Shown: one piece after another, positions 35,501-41,500 of the stretch
How positions within the stretch are numbered: the first letter of the stretch is position 1
How the letters are laid out: every line of letters begins with the position of its first letter
Source of the DNA: Heloderma charlesbogerti
Lineage: Eukaryota > Chordata > Lepidosauria > Squamata > Helodermatidae
Assembly: GCA_026122225.1 (NCBI GenBank)
Contig: JANEZZ010000310.1
Location: forward strand, 682,001-746,000
Reading direction: 5' to 3'
DNA length: 64,000 nucleotides
Program-made: the position numbers and the translations under genes
Notes under the pieces: generated by a model
What the model saw: the letters and a program-made list of their open reading frames with translations, nothing else
The model's database searches: none
What the model was told of the DNA's origin: nothing

Positions 35501-38500
35501 ATAACCCTCTTCAATCATTCCCCCCCAGTGCCACCCCCACATGATTACTACTGTACAAGGGGAGAGCAGGAACAAGCAGGGGGCTGAAAGTCTGTGGTGG
35601 GAGGCCTGCTCCACTCATGTACCTGAAGGAACATCTCCTCCCATATTTACTTACCCAGACATTATGGTCATCAACTGAAGCCCTCCTCCAAGCCCCCCCC
35701 CCACCCCCACAAATGAGGCAAGGCAGGTGGCTACAAGAGAGAGGGCCTTTTCGATGGTGGCACCTCATCTCTGGAATGGCCTCCCCAAAGAAGCTTGCCT
35801 GACACCTACATTATGGTCTTCTCGACGCCAGGTGCAGGCCTCCTTATTCTCCGTGGCATTATAGGAACTGTTTTCAGTGCTTTTGGATCACAGCACTTGT
35901 ATTTTGCTACTGGTTTTACTTTGCTTTGATGTGCCAAACTGTTTTTCTGCTAGCTTTGTCTTGGTTTTCTTCTGGGCTGTGTGTTTTAAGGTTTGTATTT
36001 TATGTTTTTATGCACACCACCAGGAGAACTTCAGTTACTGTTTGGTTTAAAAGTTCAGTCAGTCAGTCAGTCAGTCAATAAATAAATAAATAAATAGGAA
36101 ACATGCGTTCCCCACGGGATTTAAAACTCTGATCTTCCAAGGGTTCTAAATTGTACAAGGAAGCTACCCTTCCAGAAAATGGAGGGCAATGAAGCCAGCA
36201 ATGAGGAAGTGACACAGGAGTCAGGATCATCCAGCTCTCCCCTGCTCTCTCGCTCCTAACCATCAGGTGGGGGGAATGACTGAAGAGGGCCAAAGTCACC
36301 AGTTGCGCTCAGTGAGCATATCATGGCATAAATAAATACGATGATGAGATGACAGCACAATCCACTAACCAATTCACTCTTAATCTCAGGAATGGGAAGA
36401 CTTTGTTTTTGATATGTTTGGAGGAATTTAATTTGTGGAATGTTTGGTTTTTTTAGCCAGCTAACAGAGGAGCCTGGCGGATCCGATTTCGGTGGGGCGG
36501 AGATTCCATTCTGGGTTTTAGTTACAACCAGCCAGAAGTCTAAAGGAGCTATCCAATGTGCTGGACCCATTTGAGGGATAGGGTCCAGCACCTTCGATAG
36601 TTCCTTTAGACTTCTTGCTGGTTGTAACTAAAACCCAGAATGGACTCTCCACCCCACTGAAATCGGATCCACCAGCCTCCCCTGCCAGCTAAGCTGGATA
36701 CAGATATTATGATGTACGGAATTTTTAAAATGCATCTGGCATACTTATGACATTTTATACGTCTTTCCCATATCATTATGTTGATGGTTGCACATTGCAG
36801 TTGTACACCAAAGGGCTGCACTAAAGGGAATTTTGCACGGCCCTTTAGCATGGAAATTAGACTGCAGCTGTAGTAGGCAGGTTGAAATTATTATTCTAGT
36901 AAGGACTTTCTATCCATTTCATTATGAGGTCATATTTTGACATCCTGGGAAATAAGTAACCTGCTGTATCCCTGGGACTGGGTTTGGCGGAATTGATTCT
37001 GACTTACAATATTTGATTTTATGTAATATTATTTCTATGCTTAGTTAGATATTTGTTCAAAATACGTAAAAATTAGTTTCCATTATACATTCTAGGAAGT
37101 AAATGGGATTAAAAAAAAAAAGATTGTTGCAAACTGTTTGTTTGTTTGTTTGTTTGTTTGTTTGTTTTAAGAACTGCTTAATGAGTAAATACACTGAATG
37201 CAATGAAGACTCCAGTGCAATGCATTGTGAGAAAATAGCCAAATATGTTACGTGTGGCCTCTGCTGCTAATATGTATCTTTTCTTTTGTGTGTGCACCTA
37301 TGTTGTTACCTCAGGTCCCGAAGGCTGTAACCTCTTCATTTATCACCTGCCCCAGGAGTTCGGGGATGCGGAGCTCATGCAGATGTTCTTGCCATTTGGC
37401 AACGTCATCTCTGCCAAAGTCTTTGTTGACCGTGCCACCAACCAAAGTAAATGCTTTGGTAAGTACCCAGTGTGCAGGCTTCAAGATCCTCTCAGCAGGG
37501 ATGTACAAGAATTTCGCTTCTGCTCACATAACATGTGAACATACCCTGTTCACAACCTAAAGCACAAGCAGGAGCAGGAGAACATTTTCTCCAAAACATG
37601 TTTGCAAATTCTCGAACATATACCAATTCTTGAAAAATGCACCAATTTTGCTGGGGAAAAGTTCAAAATTGCGCATTTTTTAAAAATGCACCATTTCATG
37701 CTTTTAACCTTTGGGGGAAATTTGTGCACATTTTGAAAGCTGCAGAACTTTGGAAATTTTTGTGCAATTTTCACATTCAGTCACATTTGCTTTGTGCGAT
37801 TTTCCCTTTCATGCGAAATGAACAGCGATCGCAGATGCAAGTGCAACTTGAGGAGACGAGCATTGAGCTGATGTACTGAGAACCTTGAACATCCCTTGTT
37901 CGCCCATCCCTACCTCTCAGCAGTAGCTTCAGTACTTTGGAGTTCCACTTGTGTTCTTCCTGCATGTTCAGCCAGGAATTCATATGGATGAATATTGGGC
38001 CATGTAGGGAACTCTATCCTTCAGGGGGCAACAATCCCAGAGATGAGGGGAAGGAGGAGACAGGGTGCTGAAGACTGTCAGGTCTTTGAGTGATCAGGCC
38101 CCAAACAGTTGGGACCCTGTGTATCAGTCCACAAAGGCCAGAAGGTCCTTTGTGGTCCAAAATAGCCACAAATCAAGATCCGAGTGAAGTGGCCACTTAT
38201 GGACAACCCAAAAAGAGGGCACAGATTTGCATAAAATTTGCACATGCTGATTTAGATGTATAGATGCGCATATAAAAATGATGACTGTAGGTTTAATGGA
38301 AACACAATACATCTCACTTTAGGGTGGAAGACTGTGACCAGGTGACTTGTGTGCCAGCTGCTCCGTCTGCTGTGTCCAGGCACTCAGGTTGATGGGCAAC
38401 CAACTTCAAGGCCGCCGCTCTCCTGGCTTCTTATGGCTCTTTATCTGTAAACCTGACTTGGACAGGATGCCTTTCAAGCTGAGGTGCTCTCCAACAGAGA

Positions 38501-41500
38501 GCTGTCCTCTGTAAAATGGGACACATGGCCAGCCTAGATCCAAGGCAGAAATTGGGGAAAGGGCAGTGTCCTCATACCAGAGAGAAGTTGCTCAGACTGA
38601 GTTGCAGGCTCTGAGGATAGGGTTTTATAGAGCCTGGTGAGCAGGGGTTGGTCCTTAGAGGGGTCAGTTAATGGAACGCTCAGGCAGGCTGGTACAGCAA
38701 AGCAAAGCAAAGCAAGCAACAGGAAATGTCTCCCAGCACCAAGGCAAGAAGCATTATACCAGTTGGGATGGCACTTCAGCCCAGGTGGTGCCCTTGGAGC
38801 ACAGAGTTCAGTTTGCCACTCTTGCAGGGGAGACAGATGATGCAGGAATACAGGCGCCGGTCCCTGATGCCTGGGAGCCCCCCTTCAAGAGCTCCCCCTG
38901 GTGTTTTACAGTGACCCTGAGGTAAGGATGAGAAGGGGGAACGGGCTGAGCTTTCGTGTCCTGCTGACACGATCCAAGGAGTTGTCTATCTGAGCAAGTG
39001 TGCAGCTCACGTACAGACCAATAATTTCTAATACAGAAGAATAAGTATTGATTCTTAACTTTCCCGCAAGTATCTAAACTCAGGGTTTTGCCATTGCAAG
39101 CTAATCTTTAGAGCCAGGGAGGTAACATGTCCAATTTGTACATAATAGGGCTAAACTCAGATGGCCCAATGCACAAAGAGAGAATTTGTGGGGCCATTTC
39201 TTTGAGTTTTTCAGGCAGGTGCAAAATTTGCCATCATGTTTTGGAGGTGGCACACCCTTAGCAGCCGTGGTGTCGTGTATCTTTTTGCTGCTGTCACAGG
39301 TAGCAGCAAGGACAGAGTTCTTTGTTCAGCAACTAGGCCACCATTTTGTTTCCCCCCATAATTCCTCAGATATAATGTTCTTCTGGAGCATTTGGGGAGT
39401 GGAGGGGGGAATGGTGGCTGCTGCAAAAAACTAGCACCTTTCCTGGTGGTTAATTTTGCAGTGGGGAGAGATTGGCAAATATAGCCTCCTATTTTGAGGG
39501 CTCCAAGTTCACTGCCTCTGCCCTAGTTCAAGCCAAAAGTACTCCTATGAGAACTTTCAGCTGAGGAGTAATTAGAAGGATCAAAGTCTATACCATCCTT
39601 TCCCAACCTCGTGCCCTCCAGATGCTTTGGACTACAATTCCTATCATCTGCAGCCAAAATTCCTTTTTTAAATGAATACAAGGGGTTTCCTATTTCCCAG
39701 TCAACTCCTAAAGACTTATTACATGCAGTAGTGTTTTGCTGAATGTTGGAGTTTCATGAATAAGCCAGGACAAAATTCAGTAGTACCTTTAAATAAGAAA
39801 CAGTTCATTTAAGGGAAAAAGAGAGAAAAGACTGAAAACAGAATCAGCCATGAAAGAACTAAACACAAATGCCTACTAATAGTTAATCAAAACTGTTGTG
39901 AGATGCAAATGACTACATGAGGGATATGAGCCTAGTAGTTTTACTGGAATAGTCAATTTTAAGCCATTTTTTATCTTTCCCTTGGCAAAGAGATTCTCAG
40001 CGTGGACAAAATGAATTTCAAACAGTGTTTTAGGAGGAAGAAACACATCCCATGTTATAGGAAAGAAATGTTAGTCTAGCTAAAGGCCAGTGAACTCATT
40101 GGTCAGGTGATTCTTCCTGAGCCAACCAGAGTGTGTCTCAGTAGTATGTGAAAATTCCACAAAAGGCAAGGTACCATGAGTCAGGCTCCAAAAGGGAATC
40201 AGATTGGCATTTGTTAATCCAGATCTCAGCAGGAAGCATCAAGAATCTCTAGTAGGAAACAATGGGATATGTAATTGATGCAAGCACATGTAAATAGAAA
40301 GTGGTTAGCCATTCTGCCATTCTGCTGCATTTTAGGCCCAAAGGAACATCTAGTCAGATTGGTTGCTCGGAGCCTGAATGTGTACAGTGCATTCAATGAA
40401 ATATAAATCAAGCATAATTATAAGGCTAATGCACCATATTTCTCTTACATATGTCATTCCCACTAGAATTGGCTCACAGATGTATCATAAATGTCATCAA
40501 ATGATTTGATCACTGTGGATTAATTGTAAGACACAATGGTATTGTGAGAAGGGAGAAAATGTCTTTCAGAATTCTTCATGTATTATCCAGTTAACATGGT
40601 AGATTAAAAAAAAAAAAAAACCTCAGCAGAATGGCTGGAATACACATAGTAGCAGTAGCAGTATAATACTTCCATAGTAGCGTTAGCAATATAATGATGG
40701 ATCGAATTCACAATTAGGAGAGTTCGACAATTTAAAGGGCTTCCTCTGTTTTGAGTGGGGCCCATACTGCTTCAGATTCAGGTCCAGCTCGGAGTGGGGT
40801 TCAATCCCAGCACGGCAGCAGGAAATGATGACCAGGGGAGTATGAGCTCAATTGTTTCCTCTGCCTCCTAATTCAATACGGGTGGAAGAGGAAACTATCA
40901 ATCCTATGCCCCCCAGCAAGAAATGAGACATTGTTTCCAGTTAAGGAAATGACAAGATATTTCCTCTCTCTAGGAAGCACTCACCCCAGTTAACCCTCTC
41001 CATTCTCAAACATCAGGTTTTTTTTTAGGGGAGGGGGCAATTGAGGGGAACTGGCAGGAAAAGATGAGGGCCATGCTTCACCCATTTTTTTCATGATTTC
41101 TTCAAGAATAATTTAAAAAACACTTGAGAACATTTGATCTATCAGCATCTTCCAGCCTCCCTTGAGCCTCACAATCATTAGGACCAGTGACAGGATCCTT
41201 TCTTTGAGATCTCCTAGAATTCCAGGGTTTTCCTGCCAGGTATATGACAGGCATATTCTGTCTGGGTTCACAGTACTATTGGGGGCTGCATGCTTCTGGC
41301 CCTTCATGTCCACAGAAATGTTAACAAACATCTGAAGATGTTCTAAAGCACACTGAAACTCTGAATAGTGAAGGAAGCTTCTTGATTAGAGAAGGAAAGC
41401 TATTAATCCACAATTCAATGAAAGCTGAATTGCTCAATGCCTAGTTCGTTTTAGTTTTCACCAGTGAGATAAATTGTGACCCAATGATGAGTGGAATCAA

